From Polymorphobacter_B sp038225475 (GTDB taxonomy: Bacteria; Pseudomonadota; Alphaproteobacteria; Sphingomonadales; Sphingomonadaceae): a stretch of 64,000 bases of DNA. Under the pieces are notes generated by a model. That model searched no databases. It was not told where the DNA came from and saw only the letters and a program-made list of their open reading frames with translations. The stretch's first letter is position 1. Every line of letters starts with the position of its first letter. Of the stretch, positions 10,323 through 19,019 are shown in pieces. The translations under genes and the position numbers were made by a program. The DNA lies in NCBI GenBank assembly GCA_038225475.1, contig JBBRRA010000001.1, positions 310,001 to 374,000 on the forward strand, given 5' to 3'.

Positions 10323-11290
10323 TTCACTACCCCCGGAAGCGTTGCCGGATCAATCACGCCGGTGCTGGGGTAGGACGGAGCATAGCCATGATCCTGCGCC
10401 CACAGATACCAGTTATCGACCACTGTGCCGGTCAGAAGGATGCCGATGCCACCGGTCAGCGTCGTCAGCACCGCGAACCACCACGCCCAGCGATGGATCG
10501 ATTCCATCGTGGCGTTGAAGCCCATTGTCCAGCGCCAGAACAGCGCAGCGCGTTCTGACGCAGTGCCGCGGTTGGTAATCTGCTCAATCTCGCGCTCGCC
10601 GCCGTAGCGCCCGACGGCAAGGATCGTCGCGCCGTGCATCGCGAACAGCAGCGTCGATCCGTACAGGAAGACGATCGAAAGGCAGTGGAACGGGTTGTAG
10701 AACAAATTACCGTAGCGGATCGAAAATGCTGCGGTCCAGTCGAGGTGCGGGAAGATGCCGAACGGCACCGCCTCCGACCAGCTGCCCATCATCATCGGCC
10801 GGATGAAGCCTAGGACCAGCATCAACCACAGCGCGCTGGCAAACGCCCAGGCGGTATGCGTGCCGAGGCCAAGCGCCTTGGCGCGAACATAGATGCGAAC
10901 ATTCCACAGGATCAGCGACGTCGTCATGCAGAACCCCGCCATGATCCACCAGCCGCCTTCGGCGAGCGGCGGGATCAGCGTAAAGCCCCACTTCGGCGAC
11001 GGCGGCTCGAGCGCCAGCCACGGCAGTTGCCGGGCGAACTGGATCGGGTTCCAGTTGACCGATGCCCACATGTTGAGGCCGATAATCTCGAACGCTATAA
11101 AGCCGAGCACGAGCGACGCGAGACCGAGGCGGCCGAGATAAAACGGGCCGATCTGCGCCTCGCCGATCTTGCCCATCAGCCAGCTGAAGAACGGCTTGCC
11201 GTCACGCGACCAGCTGCCGGGCGCCATCGGCACGCCCATGTCGGGGGCAGCGCGGACCTGAACCTGGGTGAAGATATTCTGATAGCCCAT
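10319..11290 (-). CDS. pufM: Photosynthetic reaction centre M subunit
   Basis: Integral membrane core subunit that with PufL binds the bacteriochlorophyll special pair, bacteriopheophytins, quinones and the non-haem iron. At 323 residues it has the usual length and five membrane helices. Ligand regions are visible: GIFPHLDW (accessory pigment), NPFHCLSIVFLYG (special pair His and first iron His) and ESIHRWAWW (second iron His). The N-terminus YQNIFTQVQVRA is typical of M subunits. It follows pufL by 11 bp and overlaps pufC by four bases. Confidence 0.97.
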   Translation of the reverse strand: MGYQNIFTQVQVRAAPDMGVPMAPGSWSRDGKPFFSWLMGKIGEAQIGPFYLGRLGLASLVLGFIAFEIIGLNMWASVNWNPIQFARQLPWLALEPPSPKWGFTLIPPLAEGGWWIMAGFCMTTSLILWNVRIYVRAKALGLGTHTAWAFASALWLMLVLGFIRPMMMGSWSEAVPFGIFPHLDWTAAFSIRYGNLFYNPFHCLSIVFLYGSTLLFAMHGATILAVGRYGGEREIEQITNRGTASERAALFWRWTMGFNATMESIHRWAWWFAVLTTLTGGIGILLTGTVVDNWYLWAQDHGYAPSYPSTGVIDPATLPGVVK

Positions 11291-11301
11291 CGTCTATCCC
11301 C

Positions 11302-12129
11302 CTATTGACGCCAGATCGGCAGGTCGAGCCACCAGCTCCACCATTCCGGCCAGCCACGCGACCAGAACGGCCCGCTGATGATGATGCAGATCGCACTCCA
11401 GAACCCGGCCGACAGCGCGAGGAACAGCCCGACGCGGTGGATCCCCAGCGTCCCGACCGAATAACCGATCAGGTCGCGGAAGAACGTGTCCTCATGCTCG
11501 GGCGTCTTGACGACCTTGCCGCGGCCCGGATTGGTCGCCGACAGCACCAGCGACCCATGCAGCGCAAGCGCCAGCGTCGTGGTGAAGAAGAACGTCACCG
11601 CCAGCATGTGCGCGGGGTTGTAATGGAAATGCAGATATTGATAGCCGGTGTTCGACACCCAATCGAGATGGCTGAAGATGCCGTACGGGAAGCCGAAGCC
11701 CCAGGCACCGAGCAACATCGGGCGGATCACCACAAGGCTGACATAGGCGAAGATCGCCACCGCAAAAGCAAACGGCACATGGTAGCCGATACCGAGTTTA
11801 CGGCAGATTTCGACTTCGCGCAGCGCCCACGATGCGAACGAACCGACTGCGCAAATCGTCACGATCTGCCAGATGCCGCCTTCGCGCAGCGGCGCAAAAC
11901 CGAGACCATATTTGAGGTCGGGCGGCGCGATCGAGATCAGCCACGGGTTCCATGTCGGACCGATCGCTGCGCCGTAAAAGATCAGCGCGGTCCCAAGGAT
12001 CGCGAAGAACGCCGTCGTGACGCCGAAGAAACCGACGTAGAATGGTCCGACCCAAAAGTCGAACATGTCCCCGCCGATCAGCGTGCCGCCGCGCACGCGG
12101 TATTTCCGTTCAAAACTCAACAGCGCCAT
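11302..12129 (-). CDS. pufL: Photosynthetic reaction centre L subunit
   Basis: L subunit of the type II reaction centre. The protein starts MALLSFERKYRVRGGTL, the standard L N-terminus, so the ATG at 12129 was chosen over a longer in-frame ATG. It is 275 residues long with five helices. GIFSHLDW, NPAHMLAV (special-pair and iron His) and GIHRVGLFLAL (second iron His) are present. It is separated from pufA by about 126 bp containing a GC hairpin, the usual arrangement that lets LH1 mRNA outlast reaction-centre mRNA. Confidence 0.97.
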   Translation of the reverse strand: MALLSFERKYRVRGGTLIGGDMFDFWVGPFYVGFFGVTTAFFAILGTALIFYGAAIGPTWNPWLISIAPPDLKYGLGFAPLREGGIWQIVTICAVGSFASWALREVEICRKLGIGYHVPFAFAVAIFAYVSLVVIRPMLLGAWGFGFPYGIFSHLDWVSNTGYQYLHFHYNPAHMLAVTFFFTTTLALALHGSLVLSATNPGRGKVVKTPEHEDTFFRDLIGYSVGTLGIHRVGLFLALSAGFWSAICIIISGPFWSRGWPEWWSWWLDLPIWRQ

Positions 12130-12174
12130 TTGCCTGTCCTTCGGCTGTCCGTGCCGCAATTGCGCGACCGGCTG

Positions 12175-12188
12175 CCCCCTGGTGGGGG
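12175..12188 (-). promoter_or_regulatory. pufA-pufL intercistronic hairpin
   Basis: CCCCC-N4-GGGGG forms a compact stem in the pufA-pufL gap. Hairpins here protect pufBA mRNA from 3' decay in Rhodobacter, explaining the excess of LH1 over reaction centres. The role here is by analogy. Confidence 0.4.
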
Positions 12189-12255
12189 TTGAAGCGGCGG
12201 ACGGGAACCAGTGGACCTGATTACCCGCCCGCCCGCGCTTACTCGTAGGTCGTCG

Positions 12256-12468
12256 TTACTGTGCCGCCGGCGCCATCGGTGCAGGCGTTGCCGCTGCCGG
12301 GTTGGCCTGCGCAGTTACCGTCGGCGCTGCGGCCTTGGGGCCATCGAGCCAATTGTAGCGGTCCGAACTGAGCAAGATGAAGTGAATCAAAATTGCCAGC
12401 ACAAAGAGGAAAATCGCCAGCGCCGGCATCAGACGTTGCGGGTCGTACCTCTGCCATACTTTATGCAT
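12256..12468 (-). CDS. pufA: Light-harvesting 1 (B870) alpha chain
   Basis: Core antenna alpha polypeptide with a single membrane helix that binds bacteriochlorophyll a. It has 70 residues: a cytoplasmic MHKVWQRYDPQRLM segment, the helix ALAIFLFVLAILIHFILLS with ligand His29, the conserved SSDRYNWLDG turn, then an Ala/Pro/Thr-rich periplasmic tail longer than in purple non-sulfur bacteria. The gene follows pufB by 12 bp and uses an AAAGGG ribosome site. Confidence 0.93.
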   Translation of the reverse strand: MHKVWQRYDPQRLMPALAIFLFVLAILIHFILLSSDRYNWLDGPKAAAPTVTAQANPAAATPAPMAPAAQ

Positions 12469-12480
12469 GCTAAGCCCTTT

Positions 12481-12714
12481 CTAGCTGTTCTGCGCCGGAG
12501 CGTCGGCGGATGACGGCGTTACCATCGAGATCTTGGTACGCTCATAGCCAGGCGTGCCGGGGAACCACGGACGCCATTCCCAAACGAGGTAGTGCGCGAG
12601 CAATGCGACGGCCACGAAAAACGCCATGCTGATTATGAAGCCTTTGTGGAACTCGCGTGCTTCCTGATCGGTCAGGTAGGTTCGCACGCCGATCCTGCTG
12701 TCCTCTTCTGTCAT
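12481..12714 (-). CDS. pufB: Light-harvesting 1 (B870) beta chain
   Basis: Core antenna beta polypeptide. From the ATG at 12714 it has 77 residues: an acidic N-terminus (MTEEDSRIGVRTYLTDQEARE), the HKGFIISMAFFVAVALLAH helix with ligand His41 and second conserved His23, and the VWEWRPWFPG turn. A tail of about 25 residues follows. GGAGGCGATAAC before the ATG is a strong ribosome site, which decides this start against the longer open frame. No pufQ or pufX gene is seen next to it. Confidence 0.93.
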   Translation of the reverse strand: MTEEDSRIGVRTYLTDQEAREFHKGFIISMAFFVAVALLAHYLVWEWRPWFPGTPGYERTKISMVTPSSADAPAQNS

Positions 12715-12807
12715 GTTATCGCCTCCTTGATGCCCGCCCGATGATTGAGACGCCGAGACGCCCTGGCGGAGTTCCACGCAGCGACAACCGCCGCGAAGAC
12801 TGGTGAG

Positions 12808-12825
12808 GCAGGCCCGCGGGCCTGC
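12808..12825. promoter_or_regulatory. Perfect 18-bp palindrome between bchZ and pufB
   Basis: A perfect 18-bp palindrome with half-site GCAGGCCCG sits 20 bp after the bchZ stop and 93 bp before pufB. As RNA it forms a 7-bp stem with a CGCG loop. It may be an RNA processing or attenuation point between the weakly expressed bch and strongly expressed puf genes, or an operator. Confidence 0.45.
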
Positions 12826-12844
12826 GCAAAGACTGTAGCCACAC

Positions 12845-14293
12845 TCATGCGGCCTGCGCCTCGAGCCGTGCGGCATAGGCCACTCGGGTCGCGGTAACGG
12901 TGGTTTCGCCCGCGCTGCGCGCGCTGCGCTCGGCAGCATCGCGCAACCGCTTGGCGGCGGAAATTCGCACGAGCACCGGCTGCGCTTCGATCAGCGCATC
13001 AAGATCGGCCTTGGCGTCGCTGTCCCAAGCAAGCTCGCGGTGGATGCGCGCCGGCGTCGCGTCAGCGGCGTCCATTTGGGTGCTGAGCGGCAGGATGCTG
13101 AACAGCGCGTCGAACAGCGCGTTGCAGACTTCCTGAACCAGATATGTTGCGCCCGAATAGCCCATGAACGGCGTGCCGGGGTGGCGGCGGATGACGGCCC
13201 CGGGGAAGCTGGCGGGCACATAGATCGCGCGCGCGCCGAGCTCGGCCATGTACATGCGTTCGTTGTAGCTGCCGAACAGCACCAGCGGCGGCTTGGTGCG
13301 GATCGCCTCGCGGACCGCAGCATTGTCGGGCTTGACGCCTGCGGTGCGGCTGAAGCTGAACGTGCACGGCAACCCGAGGTCGTTTTCGAGGAAGCTGCGA
13401 AGCCCGCGCGCATAGGTTTCGGTCGCGACGACCGCGAACGACGCAGTACCGAAAAAGTCCTGCGTCACCGAGCGCCACAGGTCCCACAGCGGCTTGATCG
13501 TCGTGTGCTTTTCCCGGTCGATGAACGGCTCGGCATCGAGCCCGGTCAGTTCGGCGAGCTTGCGCAGGAACAGCGTCGTCGACTCAAGCCCGATCGGGGC
13601 CTGCAGATAGGGGCGCTCGAGTGTCTCGCACAGCCCACGGCCGAATTCGCGGTACATGCAGACGTTGACTTCGGCCTCGGCCAACCGCTTGACGTCGGCG
13701 AGGTGCGACCCGAGCGGGAACACCATGCCGACTTCGGCACCGATGCCTTCGATTAGGCGGCGGATCTCGGCGAGGTCGGATGCAAGATTGAAACAGCCGT
13801 ACATCGGCCCGATGATGTTGACCTTGGGCTTGGCGCCGTCCTTGCGCGGGCGCAGTGCGGGGACTTTCTTCACCCCATATTGCGTCCACAGCCACGTCAG
13901 CGCGCGGTCGCCCGCCTGCCATTGGTCCTCGTCGATGGTGCGCGGCAGGAAGCGCGCGATGTTGGTGCCCTCAGGCGTCACGCCGCCGCCGATCATTTCG
14001 GCGATCGACCCGGTGACAACCACGGCGGGCAAGTCGGGATCGAGCGTCTTCCACGCGCGCTTCATCGCGCCCTCGGTGCCGTCGCGGCCGAGTTCCTGTT
14101 CGCCGAGGCCGGTGACGACGATCGGCAATTCGTGCGGCGGCAGCGCGTCGGTATAGTGCAGCACCGACGTCACTGGCAGGTTCTCGCAGCCGACCGGGCC
14201 GTCGATGATGACCTGCAAGCCCTTGATCGCGGTGAACGCATAGACCGCGCCCCAATAGCCGCCGGCCCGGTCATGATCGAGCACCAGCGTCAT
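12845..14293 (-). CDS. bchZ: Chlorophyllide a reductase subunit Z
   Basis: BchZ and BchY form the catalytic component of the nitrogenase-like enzyme that reduces ring B of chlorin to bacteriochlorin, taking electrons from BchX. The 482-residue protein starts MTLVLDHDRAGGYWGAVYAF and has the expected GPVGCENLPVTSVLHYTD stretch with the cluster cysteine, followed by TGLGEQELGRDG. The C-terminal part has MGYSGATYLVQEVCNALFD. Its start overlaps the bchY stop by four bases. Confidence 0.96.
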   Translation of the reverse strand: MTLVLDHDRAGGYWGAVYAFTAIKGLQVIIDGPVGCENLPVTSVLHYTDALPPHELPIVVTGLGEQELGRDGTEGAMKRAWKTLDPDLPAVVVTGSIAEMIGGGVTPEGTNIARFLPRTIDEDQWQAGDRALTWLWTQYGVKKVPALRPRKDGAKPKVNIIGPMYGCFNLASDLAEIRRLIEGIGAEVGMVFPLGSHLADVKRLAEAEVNVCMYREFGRGLCETLERPYLQAPIGLESTTLFLRKLAELTGLDAEPFIDREKHTTIKPLWDLWRSVTQDFFGTASFAVVATETYARGLRSFLENDLGLPCTFSFSRTAGVKPDNAAVREAIRTKPPLVLFGSYNERMYMAELGARAIYVPASFPGAVIRRHPGTPFMGYSGATYLVQEVCNALFDALFSILPLSTQMDAADATPARIHRELAWDSDAKADLDALIEAQPVLVRISAAKRLRDAAERSARSAGETTVTATRVAYAARLEAQAA

Positions 14294-15783
14294 ACGCCGA
14301 TTGCCTCCTCAGCCTTGGCAGCAGCGATCCGCTTGGCGGCGAGCTTGGCCTTGAACTCGGGGCGGGCGACGGGGGTTTTCTCCCAGACTCCGGCGGTATC
14401 CCCGCTGCCGACGCCTTCGAAAAAGGCGCTCATCTTGTCGAAGCGCGCCTGGTTGGCGAGTGCTGCATTGATGACGGTGGCGAGGCTGCCCGCGCCTGCC
14501 GGGCCCATCAACGGACGCGCTGAGATCAGATTGGTGAAATACAGCGCCGGGATCGAGCGTTCCTTGGCATGCTGGACAACCGGCGTGGTGCCGATTGCGA
14601 GGTCGGGCTTGAACGCATCGACTGCGGCAAGATCATCGGCCAGGCTGGCGCGATATTGCACCGGCACGCCGTGCGCTTCGAGCCATTCGCGGTCGGGTTC
14701 GGACCAGCGGGTGCGCGGTGCAGCGGTGCCGACATACTGGACGTCCGCGCCGCTTTCGACGAGCAGCCGCGCGACGAGCAGCTCGGAGCCTTCATAACCG
14801 GAGACGGTGATACGGCCCTTGATCGGCTTGGCGGCAAGTGCAGCGGTAATCGCGGGGAGCGCGGCGTTCTTCGCGGCATCGATTTTCACCTGCGCGATGC
14901 CGCATGCGGCACCGATGGCGTCGAGCCATGCGGCAGTGCCGTCGCGGCCGACCGGGGCCGAACCGACGACCGAGCGCCCGGCGGCTTCGAACTCGCGGAC
15001 GCTGGCGGTATAGAAGGGGTGGATCGCCGCAACGACGGCACAGTCGAGCGCGGCATAAAGCTCACGCCATTCGCGGGTCGGCACCACTGGCCCGGCGGCA
15101 AGCCCCATCGGCGCGAGCAGCATGCCGATGCCCACCGGGTCGGCCGGAAACATCTCGCCGAGCAGCGTCACGGTGGGCAAGTCGGAGCGCGACTTCGGTG
15201 CCGCGACCGGACCGGCCTCGGCCTCCTTGCGCGCATAGGCCAGCATCGCGCCTGCGAGCACGTCCTTTGCCTCGGCATGCGTCGGCACGCCGAAGCCCGG
15301 CACGTCGATACCGATGATGCGGACGCCATTGATTTCGGCGGGCAGCAGCTGCAGCGGCACGCCGCTCGCGGTCGGTACGCACAGGTTGGTGACAACGATG
15401 GTGTCGTACAGCGCCGGGTCGGCGAGTTCGAACACCGCGTCGCGAATGTCCTCAAACAGCTTGCCGGTGACCAGCGTTTCCGAATTGAACGGCACATAGC
15501 CCACCGACCGGCGCGCGCCGTAGAAGTGCGAAGTGAACGTCAGGCCGTAAACGCAGCACGCGCTGCCCGACAACACGGTCGCGGTGCGGCGCATCCGCAA
15601 GCCCACGCGCAACGACCCGAACGCCGGGCACATGCTCTGCGGCTGGTCGTGCGGACCCTTCGGATAGTCGGCGGCATAGCGCGCGAGGATTTCCGACTTG
15701 CCGGCTTTGTTCGCGGCGTCGAGCATCGTCGCGCCGCTCGCGCAGCCGCCGTCTTCGATTGGAGGGGTCACCTCAGACAGCAT
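14290..15783 (-). CDS. bchY: Chlorophyllide a reductase subunit Y
   Basis: BchY is the NifD/BchN-like partner of BchZ and shares the bridging iron-sulfur cluster. The 497 residues include MCPAFGSLRVGLRM and GSACCVYGLTFTSHFYGARRSVGY, which contain the cluster cysteines, and the TNLCVPTASGVPLQLLP segment. Both bacteriochlorophyll ring-reduction subunits are intact. The gene overlaps the end of bchX by 11 bases and bchZ by four, supporting one polycistronic message. Confidence 0.96.
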   Translation of the reverse strand: MLSEVTPPIEDGGCASGATMLDAANKAGKSEILARYAADYPKGPHDQPQSMCPAFGSLRVGLRMRRTATVLSGSACCVYGLTFTSHFYGARRSVGYVPFNSETLVTGKLFEDIRDAVFELADPALYDTIVVTNLCVPTASGVPLQLLPAEINGVRIIGIDVPGFGVPTHAEAKDVLAGAMLAYARKEAEAGPVAAPKSRSDLPTVTLLGEMFPADPVGIGMLLAPMGLAAGPVVPTREWRELYAALDCAVVAAIHPFYTASVREFEAAGRSVVGSAPVGRDGTAAWLDAIGAACGIAQVKIDAAKNAALPAITAALAAKPIKGRITVSGYEGSELLVARLLVESGADVQYVGTAAPRTRWSEPDREWLEAHGVPVQYRASLADDLAAVDAFKPDLAIGTTPVVQHAKERSIPALYFTNLISARPLMGPAGAGSLATVINAALANQARFDKMSAFFEGVGSGDTAGVWEKTPVARPEFKAKLAAKRIAAAKAEEAIGV

Positions 15784-16759
15784 CGTAGACCACTTCGAGG
15801 CTGGCCTTGGGCACGAACGCGACGCCGCGCATGTCGGCCTGGCTGGCGGGGCGCAGCGTCACGTTGGCGCCGGTTTCCTCGGGGCTGAACAGCCCGAGCA
15901 GGCCGTCGCCGGTCAGCGGTGTCGGGCGAACCGGAGGCGCTTCGGCGACGTTGATCGCCAGTTCCTCGAATAGCGGCGCCCACTGCCCGCCGGGCATGCC
16001 GATGATCTGATAGTTGGCAGATTTCTTGCGGATATCCTCGTTCGCCGGGATCGAGATCAGCACCGGGATGCCGACCGCTTCGGCGAACGCCTGCGCTTCG
16101 CCCGAGCCGTCGTCTTTGTTGATCAGGATGCCGGCGACGCCGACATTGCCGCCCATCTTGCGGAAATATTCGACCGCCTTGCAGACGTTGTTCGCGACAT
16201 AGAGCGACTGCAGGTCATTCGAGCCGACGACGATGACCTTCTGGCACATGTCGCGCGCGATCGGCAGGCCGAAGCCGCCGCAGACCACGTCGCCGAGGAA
16301 GTCGAGGAGCACATAGTCGAAGCCCCAGTCGTGGAAGCCGAGCTTTTCGAGCAGTTCGAAGCCGTGGATGATGCCGCGCCCGCCGCAGCCGCGACCGACT
16401 TCGGGACCGCCGAGTTCCATCGCGAACACGCCGTCGCGCTGGAAGCAGACGTCCTCGATCCGGACTTCTTCGCCCGCCAGCTTCTTTTTGGCGCTGGTCT
16501 CGATGATCGTCGGGCAGCTTTTGCCGCCGAACAGCAGCGAGGTGGTGTCGGACTTCGGGTCACAGCCGATCAGCAGCACGCGCTTGCCCTGCTGCGCGAG
16601 CATGTACGACAGGTTCGACAGCGCGAACGACTTGCCGCTGCCACCCTTGCCGTAGATCGCGATGATCTGCGTTTCCTTGGTGACTTCGCCGGTGTGGACG
16701 GCATCGGGCTCGATGCTCGCCTCGTCGCGGAGGTCTTGGGCTTGCAGATCCAAACTCAT
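15773..16759 (-). CDS. bchX: Chlorophyllide a reductase iron-sulfur subunit X
   Basis: BchX is the NifH-like ATPase that passes electrons from ferredoxin to BchYZ. At 328 residues it shows a P-loop YGKGGSGKS (36-44), switch region LIGCDPKSDTTSLLFGG, and the two Cys that hold a 4Fe-4S cluster between two monomers (GRGCGGRG and VVCGGFGLP). The start MSLDLQAQDL at 16759 was chosen over a much longer open frame because it gives the family N-terminus and a four-base overlap with the bchC stop. Confidence 0.96.
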   Translation of the reverse strand: MSLDLQAQDLRDEASIEPDAVHTGEVTKETQIIAIYGKGGSGKSFALSNLSYMLAQQGKRVLLIGCDPKSDTTSLLFGGKSCPTIIETSAKKKLAGEEVRIEDVCFQRDGVFAMELGGPEVGRGCGGRGIIHGFELLEKLGFHDWGFDYVLLDFLGDVVCGGFGLPIARDMCQKVIVVGSNDLQSLYVANNVCKAVEYFRKMGGNVGVAGILINKDDGSGEAQAFAEAVGIPVLISIPANEDIRKKSANYQIIGMPGGQWAPLFEELAINVAEAPPVRPTPLTGDGLLGLFSPEETGANVTLRPASQADMRGVAFVPKASLEVVYDAV

Positions 16760-17691
16760 GCGCAGCCGCTCCAATCGAGAATCATCTTCAGACAAGCAGC
16801 CTCGCCGAACGCCACCGGATAGGCGGCTGCGGCGTGTTCGGCCGCCGACTGGTGGGTAATGAGGCCGCCAAGCGTCAGCGCGCCCGAGTCGATCAGCGCA
16901 GTCGTTGCGACGAGATCGGCGGGTTGCCACTGCGCGGCGATCCGGAACTTCGCCTCGCGCATGAACGCCGGCGGAAAAGTGAAGCTGAGCGCGTTTTCGT
17001 AAAATCCGGCGAGGACGATCTCGCCGCCAAACGCCAATCGACCAATCAATGTGTCGAGCAGCCCGGCATCGCCGCTGACATCCTGAATAACGCGGTAGTC
17101 GCGGCGCTCGTCGGCATCGGGATGGATGACCGCATAGCCCTCGGCTCCGGAGCTGCGGGTCGCGTTGGTTTCCCAAACCGTCGGAGCAGCCCCGCCGAGC
17201 GCCAGCGTGATCCGCGCGAGCAAGCGCCCGAGCACACCGTGGCCGACGATCAGGTCGGGCAGCGGCCCGCCGATCAGCGCGTGATAAGCGGTCGCGGCGA
17301 GCGCAATCAGGACGGCTTCCTGCCCGAGCGATTCGGCAACCGGAACGGTACGCGCTGCCGGGACGATCACCCGCCGCGCCGCACCGCCGAACAATCCGCG
17401 CGCGTCGGTATAGCAGTTCGCGCCGGGCACGAAGACGCGCTGGCCAAGCTGCGCGCGGGCATCGGCACCGGCATCGACGACGTGACCGACCGATTCGTAA
17501 CCGGGCACCAGCGGATAGCCCATGCCCGGAAATGCCGGCATCCGGCCGCTGTACAATAGCCGCTCGGTCCCGGTGCTGATGCCGCTGAAATCGATTTCGA
17601 CAACCACGTCGGCCGCCTCGACGGCGCGCAGGTTCAGGCGGCGGAGCGCGAGCTGCTCGGGTGCCTCCAAAACGACTGCGGTGGTGTCCAT
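16756..17691 (-). CDS. bchC: Bacteriochlorophyllide a dehydrogenase
   Basis: BchC oxidises the 3-hydroxyethyl group of bacteriochlorophyllide to acetyl. It is a zinc-free medium-chain dehydrogenase of 311 residues. Seen are the N-terminal GISTGTERLLYSG, GYPLVPGYESVGHV and the nucleotide-binding region LIVGHGVLGRLLARI. A TTG one codon upstream is possible, but the ATG at 17691 with GGGG nearby is preferred. It is the first bch gene behind a promoter that overlaps PpsR-type sites. Confidence 0.94.
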   Translation of the reverse strand: MDTTAVVLEAPEQLALRRLNLRAVEAADVVVEIDFSGISTGTERLLYSGRMPAFPGMGYPLVPGYESVGHVVDAGADARAQLGQRVFVPGANCYTDARGLFGGAARRVIVPAARTVPVAESLGQEAVLIALAATAYHALIGGPLPDLIVGHGVLGRLLARITLALGGAAPTVWETNATRSSGAEGYAVIHPDADERRDYRVIQDVSGDAGLLDTLIGRLAFGGEIVLAGFYENALSFTFPPAFMREAKFRIAAQWQPADLVATTALIDSGALTLGGLITHQSAAEHAAAAYPVAFGEAACLKMILDWSGCA

Positions 17692-17733
17692 CAACTTACC
17701 CCGAAACAGCCGGTTGATTCCGGCCTTTCGAGC

Positions 17734-17803
17734 TGTCAGCCCAGCTTGACGCTCGATAGTGTCAGTCTAGGTTGACGCTTTCCGATGTCAATGGCGATTT
17801 ACA
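17734..17803. promoter_or_regulatory. Triple PpsR/CrtJ-type operator over the bchC promoter
   Basis: Three sites start at 17734, 17760 and 17786, exactly 26 bp apart with 8-bp gaps. Sites 1 and 2 read TGT-N12-ACG and site 3 reads TGT-N12-ACA, the known PpsR/CrtJ consensus. On the minus strand, TTGACA (17786-17791) and TAGACT (17764-17769), 16 bp apart, make a plausible sigma-70 promoter. Its -35 lies in site 3 and its -10 in site 2. An aerobic repressor bound here would block RNA polymerase. In Rhodobacter capsulatus, CrtJ binds the bchC promoter cooperatively at two palindromes 8 bp apart. Confidence 0.75.
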
Positions 17804-17804
17804 G

Positions 17805-18884
17805 TCAGACTGTCGCGGCAAGCACCTGAACGATCAACGGCGTGCGCGTCGGGACGCGGCGGACACCGGCAAAACCCGCCGCACGCAGCATCGCGGTCAG
17901 TTCGTCGGCGGTGCGCGGACGGCCCGTTCCCATCGCCAGCAGATAGAATCCGAAATACGCCGCGCCGATCGGTTCCGCCCCCGGCGTCCCCGCCATTGGC
18001 TCGGCGATCAGGCACACCCCGCCGGGCGGCAAGGCGCCGCGAACCTTGCGCAGCAGCGCCATGACGACGTCGTCATCATGGTCGTGCGCCACCCTGACCA
18101 GCGTGATCAGGTCGGCGCCCGTCGGCAGCGGGTCGGTGATGAAGCTGCCGCTATGCACGGCGGCGCGCGCGCCGAGCCGGGCGGCGGCGCGCTCGGCGAC
18201 CGCGGGCAAATCGAACAACGCGAGGCCAAGCCCCGGCACGCGCGCTGCGACGGTTTCGACGAACACCCCCTCGCCACCCGCGATGTCGAGCAGGCGGTGG
18301 TGGCGCGCGAATGGATAGGCATCGATGATCTGCCCCGCGAGCATCGGCTGCGACGCGGCCATCAGCGCCGAATATTCGGCTACCCGTGCCGAATCGGCGG
18401 CGGCGTACGGCCAGTAACCGGCAAGCGCGCCCCCGCCTCGCGGGGCCCGCAGCAAGGCGACCGGATCGGCGAGATCACCATAGAGATGACGGTGATGCAC
18501 GATCATCTCGGCGACGCCCGGATTGCCGCGCAACGCCGCCCCGGCGGCCCCCAGCGCAAACCGCTCGCCGCCGAGCGCCTCGACCAGCCCGAGCGACGCG
18601 GCCGCCTTGAGCAACACCTGCGTGCGGTCGATCGGCAAGCCGATCTGCCCGGCGATGGCGTCGGCAGGCAACGGCCCATCGGCGAGCTTGTCGAGCAGCT
18701 TCACTTCGACGCACGCAAAGGCCACCTGCGAATAGACGAACCCCGCGACGATATCGAACAGCCCGCGCGCGCGGGCCCGCGCAATCGACCGGGTCAGCGG
18801 GAAATCGGCGGCGAAGCGTTGGAAGCGCGCGCTTCCCAGGCATCGATTGCGAACAGTGATCCAGCGTTCGCGCCACGGCTGCAT
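17805..18884 (-). CDS. crtF: Demethylspheroidene/hydroxyneurosporene O-methyltransferase
   Basis: CrtF transfers a methyl group from S-adenosylmethionine to the tertiary hydroxyl made by CrtC, giving the methoxy end group of spheroidene/spirilloxanthin-type carotenoids. The 359-residue protein has a dimerisation domain with winged-helix features at the N-terminus, then the SAM site LLDIAGGEGVFVE, and late motifs RVAHDHDDD and LLIAEP-like VCLIAEPMAG. It lies upstream of bchC on the same strand, 113 bp away, so read-through into the bch-puf superoperon is likely. Confidence 0.9.
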   Translation of the reverse strand: MQPWRERWITVRNRCLGSARFQRFAADFPLTRSIARARARGLFDIVAGFVYSQVAFACVEVKLLDKLADGPLPADAIAGQIGLPIDRTQVLLKAAASLGLVEALGGERFALGAAGAALRGNPGVAEMIVHHRHLYGDLADPVALLRAPRGGGALAGYWPYAAADSARVAEYSALMAASQPMLAGQIIDAYPFARHHRLLDIAGGEGVFVETVAARVPGLGLALFDLPAVAERAAARLGARAAVHSGSFITDPLPTGADLITLVRVAHDHDDDVVMALLRKVRGALPPGGVCLIAEPMAGTPGAEPIGAAYFGFYLLAMGTGRPRTADELTAMLRAAGFAGVRRVPTRTPLIVQVLAATV

Positions 18885-19019
18885 TCGGTTCGCCCCCTAT
18901 CGGTCCGCCCAATTGCCGCCGATCCCCGGCGAAGTCGAGGGGGCAGGCGCGCCACTGCGACGCTCGACTTCGGCGGGCGGTGGCGGCATGTCGGGACCTG
19001 TAACAACAGGGGTTTGGGT

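Noticed and set aside
15773..17176. bchX start upstream within bchC
   Set aside because: The longer frame is a bchC shadow; the conserved BchX N-terminus and four-base overlap support 16759.
18991..19008. TGT-N11-ACA in the crtF-crtD divergent gap
   Set aside because: The spacer is one base short of the PpsR consensus; kept only as a near match, not called an operator.
17772..19019. 5' extension of the crtD frame to an ATG in the bchC promoter region
   Set aside because: The extra 400 codons run antisense through crtF; the desaturase nucleotide-binding fold starts at the TTG near 19020.
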